From Lucinisca nassula (taxonomy: Eukaryota > Mollusca > Bivalvia > Lucinida > Lucinidae), in the NCBI GenBank assembly GCA_963580285.1, contig OY757010.1, forward strand, positions 210,956,138-211,020,137: DNA of 64,000 nucleotides. The letters run 5' to 3'. The position numbers and the translations under genes are program-made. Under the pieces are notes generated by a model. It had not been told where the DNA came from and did no database searches. It saw only the letters and a list, made by a program, of their open reading frames with translations. Positions 34,035 through 44,414 of the stretch are shown here, piece by piece. Every line of letters starts with the position of its first letter. Within the stretch, counting starts at the first letter, position 1.

Positions 34035-35172
34035 TGAACTAGAAATGCATCCATAGGACACTGATGCCCCCGCCTGAAAATATGTCTATGTTCCTATTAA
34101 TCCATAGAAAGTTAATGATGGTGTTTAAGTTTTGGACCCTTTTTTCCACATTTGACCTCTAAGTATGACTTTGACCTTGGAGGTAAGGACATAGTTTTGT
34201 GTGAGGCAGACTGACTCATGATGGCCAACATTTCTGCCAAGTAATTTCAAAATCCATCGAGAAATAAGAAAGTTATTGTCTGCATTTAAGTTTTGGACCC
34301 TTTTGTTTTTACATTTGACCTCTAAGTATGACGTTGACCTTGGAGGTGCGGACCTGAGTTTTGCACATGACACATCGTGTCATGATGGTTAATATTTCTA
34401 CAAAGTAATTTCAAAATCCAACTGACTGCGTTTAAGTTTCAGACCCTTTTCTGACCTTTGACCTCTAAGTATAGCCTTGACCTTGGAGCTACGGACCTGG
34501 GTTTTGCATGTGACACATCGTCTCATGATGGTTAACATTTCTACAAAGTAATTTGAAAATCCATCCAGAAATTAGAAAGTTATTGACTGCGTTTAAGTTT
34601 AGAACCCTTTCTTTGAACTTTGACCTCTTAAGTATGACCTTGACCTTGGAGGTACGGACCTGGGTTTTGCACATGACACATCGTCTCATGATGGTTAACA
34701 TTTCTACAAAGTAATTTCAGAATCTATTCAGAAATAAGAAAGTTATTGACTGCATTTAAGTTTCAGACCCTTTTTTTACCTTTGACCTTAAGTATGACTT
34801 TGACCTTGGAGGTACGCACCTGGATTTTGCATGTGACACATTATCTCATGATGGTAACATTTCTGCAAAGTAATTTAAAAATCCATCCAGAAACTAGAGC
34901 TGTCAGTGAAACTGACTAGGGCCCCAGCAGCTCTATCAGAGGAGTAGGAAAATTTGTGGACGGACAGACAGACGGACAGACAGACAGACAGACGGACAGA
35001 CAGAGTGATTACTATAGGGCACCCACACTTTCAGTGCGGGGCCCTAATAAGGAAGTTATTGACTGTGTTTAAGTTTCGGACGGACGAACAAACAGATGGA
35101 CAGACAAACGAACGGACGGATGGACAGGGGCAACGCTATATGCTCTCCACCATTCTTCAAATGGCAGGGGCA
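34035..35172 (+). repeat. Family 2 element, interrupted by Family 3
   Basis: It starts AAATGCATCCATAGGACACTG, ATGCCCCCGCC. About six ~140-bp units carry 'tttgacctctaagtatgac', 'gaccttggaggtacggacct' and 'aaagtaatttcaaaatccat'. At 34894-35047 a Family 3 copy splits 'ccagaaa|taaggaag'. The element then finishes with GGACGGACGAACAAACAG, a CCATTC/AAATGG hairpin and GGGGCATAAAA. Confidence 0.75.
34894..35047 (+). mobile_element. Family 3 miniature element, copy 2 (nested)
   Basis: Same layout as 30346-30481 with a longer GACAGACAGACAGACGGACA region. The empty site is known from sister units of the host repeat ('cagaaataagaaagttattg'). The element sits exactly between CAGAAA and TAAGGAAG with no duplicated bases. 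It ends CCCTAA. Confidence 0.8.
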
Positions 35173-35189
35173 TAAAAATAGATTATGTT

Positions 35190-35770
35190 TTTTTTTTTTT
35201 TTAATTTTTCCAATTTATGGACATAATTGCCACTTTTGCCATGTGACCAGGCCAAAACTTTTGTTCTTGTGAGGCAAAGATGTTCTACATAAGTTTTGAT
35301 GATAAAACCTGACTGCAATTGACCATGTGGTTTCCGAGAACATATTTGTAATTTTGATGGGCATTCAATTAATAAATGACCTTGGCCTTTGACATTCACT
35401 GAGATTCATATAAGACCTACTTTTATTCAATAAACTGCAGTTATTTTGGAAAAAAAGTACTGTTTTACCTTTTTCCCCTTCAAACGCATCAGGGAACAAA
35501 TATGACCTTGCCATAGAATAGGTCTAAATCAATCCGGGCTATCATTTTTTTTGTAGGGGTCAAGACCCTAATCCAGTTCATCTGACTGTAAAGGGTTTTT
35601 TTACCATATATGGGCACACGTGACCAGGACAAATTATATAAACTTGTTTCCATCAGGCATAGATTTTCTATATAAAATCTGACTTCAATTGGTCCAGTGG
35701 TTCCTGAGGAAAAAGTGTTTGAAAGTGCGGGTGGACGATGAGGGACCACAGACAACAGACCACTGGTATA
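35190..35770 (+). repeat. Fragment of the ~350-bp tandem family
   Basis: Matches 27961-28810 ('ccttggcctttgacattcac', 'atgaccttgccatagaatag', 'tcaggcatagattttctata'). A T-run at 35189-35202 lies at the left edge. Confidence 0.5.
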
Positions 35771-35811
35771 CTATAACCTCACCTAAATGAACACCCAAAA
35801 ATAAGTTTATA

Positions 35812-36152
35812 CAGTCAAACTTCAATGACTCGAACACCTTGGGGACCACTAAAATCTGTTCGAGACAGGGGTAGTTCGAGCCACTGCGGGCTACTGCCAG
35901 GAGGCAAAACGACACACTTTAGGACGTCTTTTCGGTGTTCTATAATGAAAAATGTATGCTGTGTGTACTCATTAGAACAGCGTCATCGAGGCGATTCTAA
36001 TAAGTACACATAGTATACATTTGCAAGACAAGAATATCCTAAATTTTACCCTCCCTATTCTTATGTACAGAAATTCCATAGGGACTCAAGAACAGGTTCA
36101 ACTCTGCCATGGTAAACAAGCCATCGGTGTTCAAGCCATCGAAGTTCTACTG
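35812..36152. mobile_element. Pogo-like MITE with a nested palindrome-cored fragment
   Basis: CAGTCAAACTTCAATGACTC...GAACACC at the left is complementary to GGTGTTCAAGCCATCGAAG...TTCTACTG at the right, with TA on both sides. 35930-36050 inside carries the core 'ctcattagaacagcgtcatcgaggcg' of the other MITE family. Confidence 0.7.
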
Positions 36153-36231
36153 TATAGTGAAATATGGAACATTATCCTTCAGTTATCACCAAATACCCAG
36201 CTTATCCGTCGCTATGCCAATACATACATAC

Positions 36232-36513
36232 CATCTTCTCCACTGAAAGTGACATAAGCATAGTCTTCCTCTTGATGAGGGTCCAAGCTTATCACAGAGC
36301 CACCACCTGATCTCTTTGCATTCTCAAAATAATACTGCATGGTTTCCATGGAGCTGACCTTGGAAATTCCAGTGACCTTGATCGAACAAAGTGGTTCCTC
36401 CTCTTCTGGTTGGGGTTCAAATTTGGACCTCTGCTGTACTGGTTCATAAAGTGACACTTGGACTGTTACCCCACCTACGGTATGTTCATCCTTGTCTGCT
36501 ACACTCCTAGCAA
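36232..36513 (-). CDS. PARP14: PARP14-like protein, RRM exon (third in window)
   Basis: This 282-bp phase-1 exon has an acceptor CTTGTTTTCTTAG and a donor GTATGT. It encodes 94 residues. VARSVADKDEHTVGGVTVQ followed by VSLYEP closes the previous RRM. An acidic linker (EPQPEEEEP) follows, then LCSIKVTGISKVSSMETMQ, YYFENAKRSGGG and DYAYVTFSGEDG form strand 1, helix 1 and strand 3 of the next RRM. It is the closest sister of exon 41334-41050 (SMET..YFEN..RSGGG in both). The remainder of its RRM is in 29963-29850. MITE-type inverted sequence ends only 16 bp from the donor. Confidence 0.9.
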
Positions 36514-36986
36514 CTAAGAAAACAAGATTATGATTGTTGAGTTTTCCTGAGAAATGTGGCATCCGATCAGCTTCTACACTGCTTAAAGTAGAAGAATTCA
36601 ATGGTTAAATGAAACAGTCTAAGTCCCGTTTCAGTACCATTGTTCCAGATTACACTCAAGGGCAATACATCTACCCAGTACTGCCATTGCTCAACTGAGA
36701 AAAAATGCAAAATTTTCATGAAGTCACTCGAACATGAAATACAGGTCAAGATCAATATTGGATGAGTTTATTCAAGAGGTCATGCAAAGATATGTACCAA
36801 GTAGCACTAATGTAGCCCTGAAGTCACTGGACCATGAAATATGTGTAAAGGTCAAATATGGATGACCTTACTCCAGAGATCCTGCCAAAATGTGAGTAAA
36901 CACTAAGTGCATCTATAATTTACTGGTAACCACAGAGAAACTGACTTAACCAAATGCAGGTGGGAAACCCCTAAAGGGATACCTTA
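36514..36986. other. Intron sequence with weak repeats
   Basis: 36715-36900 shows two diverged ~100-bp units ('gaagtcactcgaacatgaaa', 'gaagtcactggaccatgaaa'). Nothing coding is supported. Confidence 0.4.
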
Positions 36987-37053
36987 GCAAACAGTGCAGG
37001 CCCAGATCAGATGCCAAAGGACACAGCATCTGATCAGGGCCCCCACTATTTGC
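36987..37053. repeat. GCAAACAGTG inverted-repeat element
   Basis: GCAAACAGTGCAGGCCCAGA, TCAGATGC pairs with GCATCTGATCAGGGCCCC...CTATTTGC. Same family as 25416-25482. Confidence 0.65.
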
Positions 37054-37109
37054 GAACATAATTTTCTGAAAAAAAAAAATAGAATAAAAATGATCCAGAC
37101 TTTGGAAAT

Positions 37110-39787
37110 GAAACGGTAGGTCATATAGTAAGATGCCTCGTCAGAAGGAACATACATGCCAAACATTAAGGCTCTATCTCAAAAATGGTTCAAAAGTTAT
37201 GATCACATAGGTCAAAGGTCAAGGTAACATATCAATTTTTTTGTATGGGTGTCTTGTCACAAAGAACATACATGCTAAATATGAAGCCTCTATTTCAAAT
37301 GCTTCAAATGTTATGATTAAGTAGGTCGAAGGTCAAGGTCAAGGTCAAATTTTTTGGCATGAGTGCAAAGACCTTGTCACAAGGAACCTACATGCCAAAT
37401 GAGCCAGCTCATGCAAAATCTACAATAAGTCTTGAGCGACCAGCAAAGACTCAGATCTAGTCTGATCAGAGTCTTCACTGATCCCATGTTCCTACTATAG
37501 GCTAATATCTATGCAAAGAGACAAAAGCAAGATGTCTTGTCATAGTGGTCAGTTGCGCAGGTTGATTTGGGTCTCTGCTGGTTGCACCAGTCTTATTGTA
37601 GGTTTGTCATGCACCAGCTCAAATACGAGGGCTCTATCTTAAATGATTCAAAAGTTATGACAAAAAAGTAAAAGGTCTAGGTCACTGGTCAAAATTTTTG
37701 TGTGGGTGGGAAGCCCTTGTCTAAAGGAATCTACATGCCAAATATTAAGGCTCTATCTGACATGGTTCAAAAGTTAGGGCAAAGTAGGTTAAAGGTCAGT
37801 GTCACAGGTCAAAATTTTGTACAGTTGGGAAGACCATGTCACAAGGAACATACATGCCAAATATGAAGGCACTATCTCAAATGGTTCAAAAGTTATGATT
37901 AAGTAGGTCTCAGGTCAAATGTTTTGTATGGGTGGGAAGCCTTTGTCACAAGGAACCTACATGCCAAATATGAAGGCTCTATATCAAATGGTTCAAAAGT
38001 TATGACAAAATGACCTACTGGTCTACTTTTTGATTCGACATGACCAATTATTCGAACTTAACCCAGATATTGTCAAGATGTTCATTCTGAGCAAGATTTA
38101 TGATCATTGGACCAAAACTGTGGCCTCTAGAGTGTTCACAAGGCTTTTCTTTGATTTGACCTACTGACCAACTTTTTGATCTGACATGACCCATATTCAA
38201 ACCTGACCGATATACTGGCAAGCTGGTCATTCTAAGCAAGTTTAATGATAACTGGACAAAAACTGTGGCCTCTAGAGTGTCTATGTTTTGATCTTCTAGC
38301 CTTCTTTTAGATCTGACATAGCCCGTATTTGAACTTGACCCAGATATTGTTAAGATGATCATTTTGAGCATGTTTGATGATGATTGGACCAAAACTGTGG
38401 CATCTTGTATGTTCAGAAGGTTTTTCTATGATTTGACCTACTGACCTACTTTTTGACCTCACATGACCACTATTCGAACTTGACCGAGATATTGGTATGA
38501 TGATCATTCTGAACAAGACTGGTGATGATCAGACCAATACTGTGGCCTCTAGTGTGTTCACAAGGTTTTTCTATGATTTGATCTACTGACCTACTTTTTT
38601 ACCTGGCATGACCCATATTCGAATCTGATCGAGATATTGCTCATTCTGAGCAAGTTTGATGACGATCGGACCCAAAATGCGGCCTCTAGTGTGTACAAAA
38701 AGCTTTTCTATGTATGACCTACTGACCTACTTTTTGACCCGAAATGACCAATATTCGAACTTGACTGAGATATTGACAAGAGAAATCCTGAGCAAGTTTG
38801 ATGATGGATGGACCAAATCTGTGGCCTCTAGTGTCTTCACAAGGTTTTTTCTATGATTTAACCTACTGACCTACTTTTTGACCCAACATGAACCATATTC
38901 GAACTTGTCCAAGATATTGTCAAAATGATCATTCTGAGCAAGTATGATGATAATCGGACCAAAACTATGACCTCTAGTGTGTTCATAAGGTTTTTCTGTG
39001 ATTTGACCTACTGACCTACTTTTTGATCCGAATAACCCTTATTTGAGCTTAATCGAGATATTGTCAAGATGATAATTCTGAGCAAGTTTGATGATGATCG
39101 TACCAAAACTGTGGCCTCTAGTGTGTTCACAAGGTTTTCCTATGATTTGACCTACTGACCTAATTTTTGACCCGGCATGAACCATATTCGAACTTGACGG
39201 AGATATTGGTATGATGATCATTCTGACCAAGTTTGATGATGAGTGGTTACAGTTCATATGTTATGCACCTTGTCTGATAGTGCTCTACATATCTATGAAG
39301 TTTCGTGAAAATATCTCAAACGGTATCAGAGTTATGGAGCAGAAACAAAACTGATAGCAACAGCTATATTCAAAGTTCAAAGAGCAATAACTCCAAAAGT
39401 AGGTAAATCAGAGTTACGGTTCATATGTTCTGTACATCGTCTCATGGTGCTCTACACAACTGTGAAGTTTCATGTAAATATCTCAAATGGTATTGAAGTT
39501 GTTGAGTGGAAACGAAACTGTGATAGGAATGCCTATGTTCAATTTTCAAAGGGCAACAACTCCAAAAGTAGGAAAATCAGAGTTACTGTTTATATGTTCT
39601 GCACATCGTCTGATAGTGCTTTACATATTGGTGAAGTTTTGTGAAAATATCTCCAACGGTATCAAAGTTATGGAGCGGACACGGAACTATGGAGTGCTGA
39701 TGGACGGACGTTCAGACGGATGGACTGACACTCAAAACTTCAGAGGGTATAACATAATACCCTGCCATTTTGTGAATGGCGGGGCAT
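37110..39787 (+). repeat. Family 2-ended element with three kinds of tandem core
   Basis: 37110-38040: ~125-bp units with 'ggtcaaaggtcaaggt', 'tacatgccaaatatgaaggc' and 'ttcaaaagttatga'. 38040-39240: about eight ~145-bp units with 'gacctactgacctacttttt', 'gagcaagtttgatgatgatc' and 'ctgtggcctctagtgtgttc'. 39240-39680: three ~125-bp units with 'tatcaaagttatggagcgga' and 'gctctacatatc...gaag'. It ends GGACGGACGTTCAGACGG, a hairpin (GCCATT-TTGTG-AATGGC) and GGGGCATAAA. Confidence 0.65.
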
Positions 39788-39799
39788 AAACATTACAAA

Positions 39800-40026
39800 A
39801 ACATTTTACAATCTGATATGCTAATATTTTAATTCTGTATGTCAATTCGATAACACATCTGTGTGACAGTGCATTCTTTCATTTCCCAAAAACAGTTATT
39901 TTCAGATGAAAATTTGTGCTACTATTCTTATCTGCACTCAAAACAGGTTGTGGGTGCTCATAAGAACAGCCGCGCTGAAGCATTTCTAAAGAGTACTCAC
40001 AACCTATGTCTTGGAGCAGAAATAAG
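39800..40026. mobile_element. Palindrome-cored MITE, first part (split by insertion)
   Basis: Contains GATAACACATCTGTGTGACA near the left and a decayed core ('gttgtgggtgctcataagaa...gagtactcacaac'). It stops at GGAGCAGAAATAAG. The rest ('aaataatgtatacctatgta', 'cccgggttttctctatat') resumes at 40667. Confidence 0.65.
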
Positions 40027-40665
40027 ATCAAGCGGTCCACGATGGACCTAATTTGATCACCTGAGTTATGATGTACTAACATTGTTGTTCACAGTTGTTT
40101 TTTCTATATTTAGCTCCGACAGCCATTTTGTACAGAGGAGCAGAACCACTTATAAAGCACTTTTGGTACAGGGGTCACTCAAGGATCATTTATTGTGAAA
40201 CTGAGCCATTGGAGAAGATGCTCTTTGATGATTTTTCTATCTTTACCTATGCAGTAATGTGGACAATTTGTTCAATTGAGCAAACCCATTTAAGCAATTT
40301 AAGCAATCATAAGTACATTATTGATTGATTGTTTTGAGTTTAATGACATGTCAACCCTTGTGGGTCATTTTGTGTCGTCTCCCAGAGAAATGGAGAAAAA
40401 AGAGGATCTAAGCCTGCCCAGGCAAAGCGGGGCAAGTCAGACCGTCCATGCTTATAAACCCTATTGGTTTCATTGGGCTACAGGGCTTGAGATGTCATTT
40501 CATCTCAATGTTGGGTAAAAGTCCCACAAAATTGGAAGCAAAGTCTCCAAAATGACCTTTATAGTATTGACGGGGACGTTAAACATCAAATCAAACAAAC
40601 CAACAGACGATGGACAAAAAGCAATCACAAACAGCTAACCTTGAGCACTTTGTGCTCAGTTGAGC
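40027..40665 (+). repeat. Family 1 element inserted in a MITE, itself interrupted
   Basis: It starts ATCAAGCGGTCCACGATGG with the palindrome GGTCCACGATGGACC and 'gatcacctgag'. One to two 'gagcagaaccacttat' units follow. A reverse-strand SINE-like repeat (about 40330-40605) interrupts it. It ends ACAGACGATGGACAAAAAG, the hairpin GAGCAC-TTT-GTGCTC and TTGAGCTAA. Confidence 0.7.
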
Positions 40666-40783
40666 TAACAAATAATGTATACCTATGTAAACCCGGGTTT
40701 TCTCTATATTACAAGTAAGTGCTGTTTACTGGGGTGTTCGTTTCACAAACTTGTTCATGTTATGCAAGGGTTGATGAACCATC

Positions 40784-41040
40784 ACGAAAACACGCCTATA
40801 TAATTTTGACCCCCTCGAACCCCACTTTTATACAGAAAAACTGGGGTTTAAAGAGGTAAACATTATTTTTCTTATTTCTGCTCTAAAATATAGATTAAGG
40901 GTACTCGTTAGAACCGCCTCGATGTCCCCACAATCTATATTTTGAGTAGAAATAAGAAAAATATTACAATTTTTCATCTAAAAATTTAGTTTTTTTAGGC
41001 GGGTAAATTTCACAATATATTTGTAAAGGCATGTTTTCGT
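40784..41040. mobile_element. Palindrome-cored MITE, intact, beside an exon
   Basis: Ends ACGAAAACACGCCTATA and TGTAAAGGCATGTTTTCGT are inverted repeats. The inside holds 'aaccccacttttatacagaa', TTCTTATTTCTGCTC...GAGTAGAAATAAGAA, and a shortened core (GAACCGCCTCGATG). The right end lies 8 bp from the GT donor of the 41334-41050 exon. Confidence 0.8.
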
Positions 41041-41049
41041 AATGCATAC

Positions 41050-41334
41050 CTGCTTCTTCTTCATATGTGATGTATGCTTCATCATCATCCTTATAAACCT
41101 CAAACTCTTTGATTGCGCCACCTCCTGACCGCCGACTATTCTCAAAGTATAACTGTAACGTTTCCATTGACTGTACTCTAGACACACCGTGCACCCTTAC
41201 AATACAGGCTTGTTCAGCTTCTACATTATCTTTTCCACTCTGTCTCACAGACTGCTGGTTTGGCTGGTGTAGTCTCACTTCAACTGTTTTCTTATTAACC
41301 TTGTGGTGACCTCGGTCTACAACCCTTTTGGCAA
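41050..41334 (-). CDS. PARP14: PARP14-like protein, RRM exon (second in window)
   Basis: This 285-bp phase-1 exon has an acceptor TGTTCTCATTTGCAG and a donor GTATGC. It encodes 95 residues. VAKRVVDRGHHKVNKKTVE then VRLHQP closes the RRM of the previous exon. A Gln/Ser-rich linker leads to ACIVRVHGVSRVQSMETLQ, LYFENSRRSGGG and EAYITYEEEAG, the first strand, helix and third strand of the next RRM. The acidic strand-2 loop (EVYKDDDEA) differs from its sisters. The closing part is in exon 36513-36232. The donor's first intron bases run into sequence bordering a MITE. Confidence 0.9.
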
Positions 41335-41612
41335 CTGCAAATGAGAACAGGTCCCGGTCATTTTTTTATAAAACGTGTTTTCAAATCATACTTGTTTGAT
41401 CAAGAAGTTTGTCCTGCTCAAAAATTTATATATGAATATGTTAGTATATTAAAGTGTATAATATTCTGTCTTGATCTGATCAGGAAAATTGTTACCTAAT
41501 TCATTTGCATATAAACATTTCAGAGCATTACCAATTCATGCTCAGCTGAGCCGATCATGAAATAATTCCTATACCTTCATGTCGGAGTAGTGTTCAATAA
41601 GCTTATTGATAC

Positions 41613-41810
41613 CATAGCAACAGATTAGGTTGGTATTTTGTTACAAAGGATAGATTTTGTCAATTCTCCTTAAAAACATATGATGTGGGTATTCATTAGA
41701 ACAGACTCACTGAGGCAAGTCTAATGAATACACACAGCATAGGTTTATACGGAGGGATAAGGTAAACTATCCTTCAGTTATCGCAAAATACCGACCATAC
41801 TGTTGCTATG
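41613..41810. mobile_element. MITE with CATAGCAACAG ends and the shared palindrome core
   Basis: CATAGCAACAGATTAGGTTG...GTATTTTG is inverted at the right as CAAAATACCGACC...CTGTTGCTATG. The core GTGGGTATTCATTAGAACAG...GAATACACAC is of the same type as in the ACGAAAACA-ended MITEs, but the outer ends differ. Confidence 0.7.
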
Positions 41811-42115
41811 TTCGGCCCCCGCCCATTGGGGCTTGAAGAAATAAAAGGGCTGCATGATGCTTCCATGCAGAGCTGAATCCGGCCTGCACTCGAGTACCGG
41901 TAAACCGCTTAGAGGTTCTAAGCCTGCCCAGGCAATGCCGTGCGAGTCGGACTGTCCATGCTTATAAACCCTATTGGTTTCATTGGGCGACAGGGCTTGA
42001 GATGTCATTTCAGCTCAATGTCGGGTAAAAGTCCCATAAAATTGGAAGCAACGTCTCTAAAATGACCTACATAGAGTTGACATGGACGTTAAACATCAAA
42101 TCCAACAAAACAAAA
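41811..42115 (-). repeat. SINE-like dispersed repeat (reverse copy)
   Basis: On the minus strand: 'gatttgatgtttaacgtcca', 'gtaggtcattttagagacgt', 'tgagatgacatctcaagcc' and 'gccccaatgggcgggggc'. It is the reverse complement of 47150-47452 and 43143-43440. No clear Pol III boxes were seen, so SINE status is tentative. Confidence 0.6.
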
Positions 42116-42299
42116 TCTGAAATCAAGTGGATAAAGATGTTAATACATGTATCATAAAAATTATATGTAGACATGCATTAAACATAGTTAGTGGCAAATA
42201 ACATCACAGCACTGTCTAATTTCTGTTAAATTCTTTTAAATTGCTTTGGTAAAAAATCTAAAAAATCATCATAGGAGGGCGAGTCAATAAAAAAAACAG

Positions 42300-43142
42300 C
42301 CCAACTTATTTTTGGGTGAGATTGATCTCTTCTTTTACGATGTAATTGCCCTCTAGAATGATACACTTAGACCAACGTTGTTCCAGTGCCATCAGCCAAG
42401 AACTGAAGAAGTCAGGGTCCTTGTCTCCGACCCACGCCCCAACTGCTGCCACAACTTCTTTGTTGGACAGGAAATGACGCCCATGGATATCCTTTTTCAA
42501 GTTTGGGAATAGGAAACAGTCACAAGGAGCTAAGTTTGGAGAAATGGTGGGGTGCGGTATTAGCTCATACCCATTCTGCTCAACAGCATCCGTTGCAATT
42601 TGGCAAGTGCATTGTCCTGTTTGAGCAGAATCCCTTTGAAGAATTTACCTCTGCATTTTTCACCAATTGCAGTTCTCAGTCGTTTGAGAAAATTTGCATT
42701 ATACACACTTGTTATTGTACATTTCTTTGCTAGAAAGTCCAACACAATAACGCCTAATGCGTCCCAAAATACAGTTGCCATCACCTTGCAAGCACAGGGT
42801 TGCGTTTTTTAACTTTTCTGACCTCCGAGACCCTAGCGCTACCCACTTGTGACTTTGAGTTTTATTCTCTAGCTTATAATAATTGACCCAGCCAGGTCTC
42901 ATCTAGTCACCAGGTGTTGAAGAAAAACATCTTCCTTTGACCTAAACCACTTCAACCATGCGCTGCATACTGATGCTATGCTGGCCATTTGCTCATCACT
43001 AAGGGACTGTGACCCAAAGGGCTGTTAGCTTGTGCATGCCAAAGTGATCATGTAAAATTGTTGGCCATTTGCTCATCACTAAGGGACTGTGACCCAAAGG
43101 GCTGTTAGCTTGTGCATGCCAAAGTGATCATGTAAAATTGTT
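42300..43142 (-). pseudogene. Mariner-type transposase, broken
   Basis: Minus-strand pieces in several frames read in order like a mariner DDD transposase: ILHDHFGMHKLTALWV (helix-turn-helix linker region), SLSDEQMASIASVCSAWLKW, a DETW-like site with a small insertion, ENKTQSHKWVALGSRRSEKL, MATVFWDALGVIVLDFL (catalytic-D strand), LLKQDNALAK (second D), SPNLAPCDCFLFPNLKKDI and DPDFFSSWLMALEQRWSKC (C-terminal signature). At least three frameshifts are present. An 80-bp tandem duplication at 42982-43141 breaks it further. The N-terminal part is missing where the 43143 repeat begins. A possible end, GGAGGGCGAGTCAATAA, lies at about 42275. It cannot encode an active enzyme. Confidence 0.82.
42982..43141. 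repeat. 80-bp tandem duplication
   Basis: Two identical copies run from TGGCCATTTGCTCATCACTA to CATGTAAAATTGT (42982-43061 and 43062-43141). They lie inside the mariner remnant. The length is not a multiple of three, so it shifts the frame. Confidence 0.92.
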
Positions 43143-43445
43143 GATTTGTTTGTTTGATTTGTGGTTTAACATCCCCATCAACACTGTATAGGTCATTTTG
43201 GAGACATTGCTTCCAGTTTTGTGGGCCTTTTACCCGACATTGAGATGAAAAGACATCTCAAGCCCTGTGGCCCAATGAAACCAATAGGGTTTATAAGCAT
43301 GGACGGTCCGACTCGCACCGCCTTGCCTGGACAGACTTAGATCCTCTTAGTGGTTTACCAGTACTCATGTGCGGTCAGTTTCAGCTCTTTGTGGAAGCAT
43401 CATGCAGCCCATCTATTTCTTCAAGCACCAATGGACAAAGGCCTG
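43143..43445 (+). repeat. SINE-like dispersed repeat
   Basis: 'gatttgtggtttaacatccc', 'tgagatgaaaagacatctca', 'gccctgtggcccaatgaaac' and 'catgcagcccatctatttct'. Same family as 47150-47452. It truncates the mariner remnant at its left edge. Confidence 0.6.
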
Positions 43446-44410
43446 TAAAATTGTTGAAACACTACCATGTGAAATGTGTAATGCATTCGCTATTTTTTCC
43501 ACCTTTATATCGCCAGGTCCCTTACTTAGTTACACATTTCTTTATCGGTGGTATCTGATGGACCTGGTTTTGTCTTCTAAATATTTAACTTGTACAAACA
43601 AAGGTGCAGAAGACCCATAAACATTGGTAAACTCGCAATATAATTCCTGACCTGTTTCCTCTTTCAAATACAAGTACCGAATTACAGCATGGTACTAAAC
43701 CTTTGATGAAAAGCTTGCCTTTGCATTGCAAGCCATATCTTATGAGTGAATGACATGGGGTACAATTTTGCCCTAATGCCTAAAACATGTATTGAAACAA
43801 TGTATGAAAATTTTGCTTGTCTTGGTCAACTTGAAATGGGTTACACTGATTACTTATTGTCTTGCCCTCATATTTTTCCGAATTCCTTCAAAATATTAAT
43901 CAGGCCATATACTTATCACTAGCAATCCACTCATCAACTTTCTAGCTTTAATAGTTTTAGAAATATATTGCTGACAAGATTTTGTCCAAATCTTTTCAAA
44001 GGGCCATAATTCAGCAAATGGGCATAATCATGACGAGAAAAAAATGTGTCGGCTATTTTTCATGAAGAATCCATATATGAAATTTCAAAACCCAAGCATG
44101 CATGGTTCGTAAGTCATACAATGCATCGAAAAGGTTAACAGATGCACACACCCATGCAAATGTGCAAGCAAAAACCACCCAGAAGCAATATGTCCCTCCA
44201 ACTTCTTCGAAGTTTTGGGCATAATGATGTTTTGAACAACTGGGCCGAGGACTATGAGCTGTTTTGGAGAAGTTACTGTCAATTAAGCCTAATAGAAAAA
44301 AGGGTCATGTTATTATAAAAGATCTCACACTTAAGGTAATTTCATATGAAATTATGAATCATGCATTTGGCTTGTTTCATCTGAAATAACCATAACTGTG
44401 AGAGTATTTG
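43446..44410. other. Intron sequence with a Family 2-like end
   Basis: Mostly unique AT-rich intron. 44130-44235 resembles a Family 2 terminus (AACTTCTTCGAAGTTTTGGGCATAA). No exon is supported. Confidence 0.4.
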
Positions 44411-44414
44411 TTAC

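Noticed and set aside
38048..39257. Minus-strand ORFs with repeated 'SSSN..H.RSK' residues, looking like a repeat protein
   Set aside because: They come from the ~145-bp 'gacctactgacctac' tandem units; frames shift between units and no start or splice sites fit.
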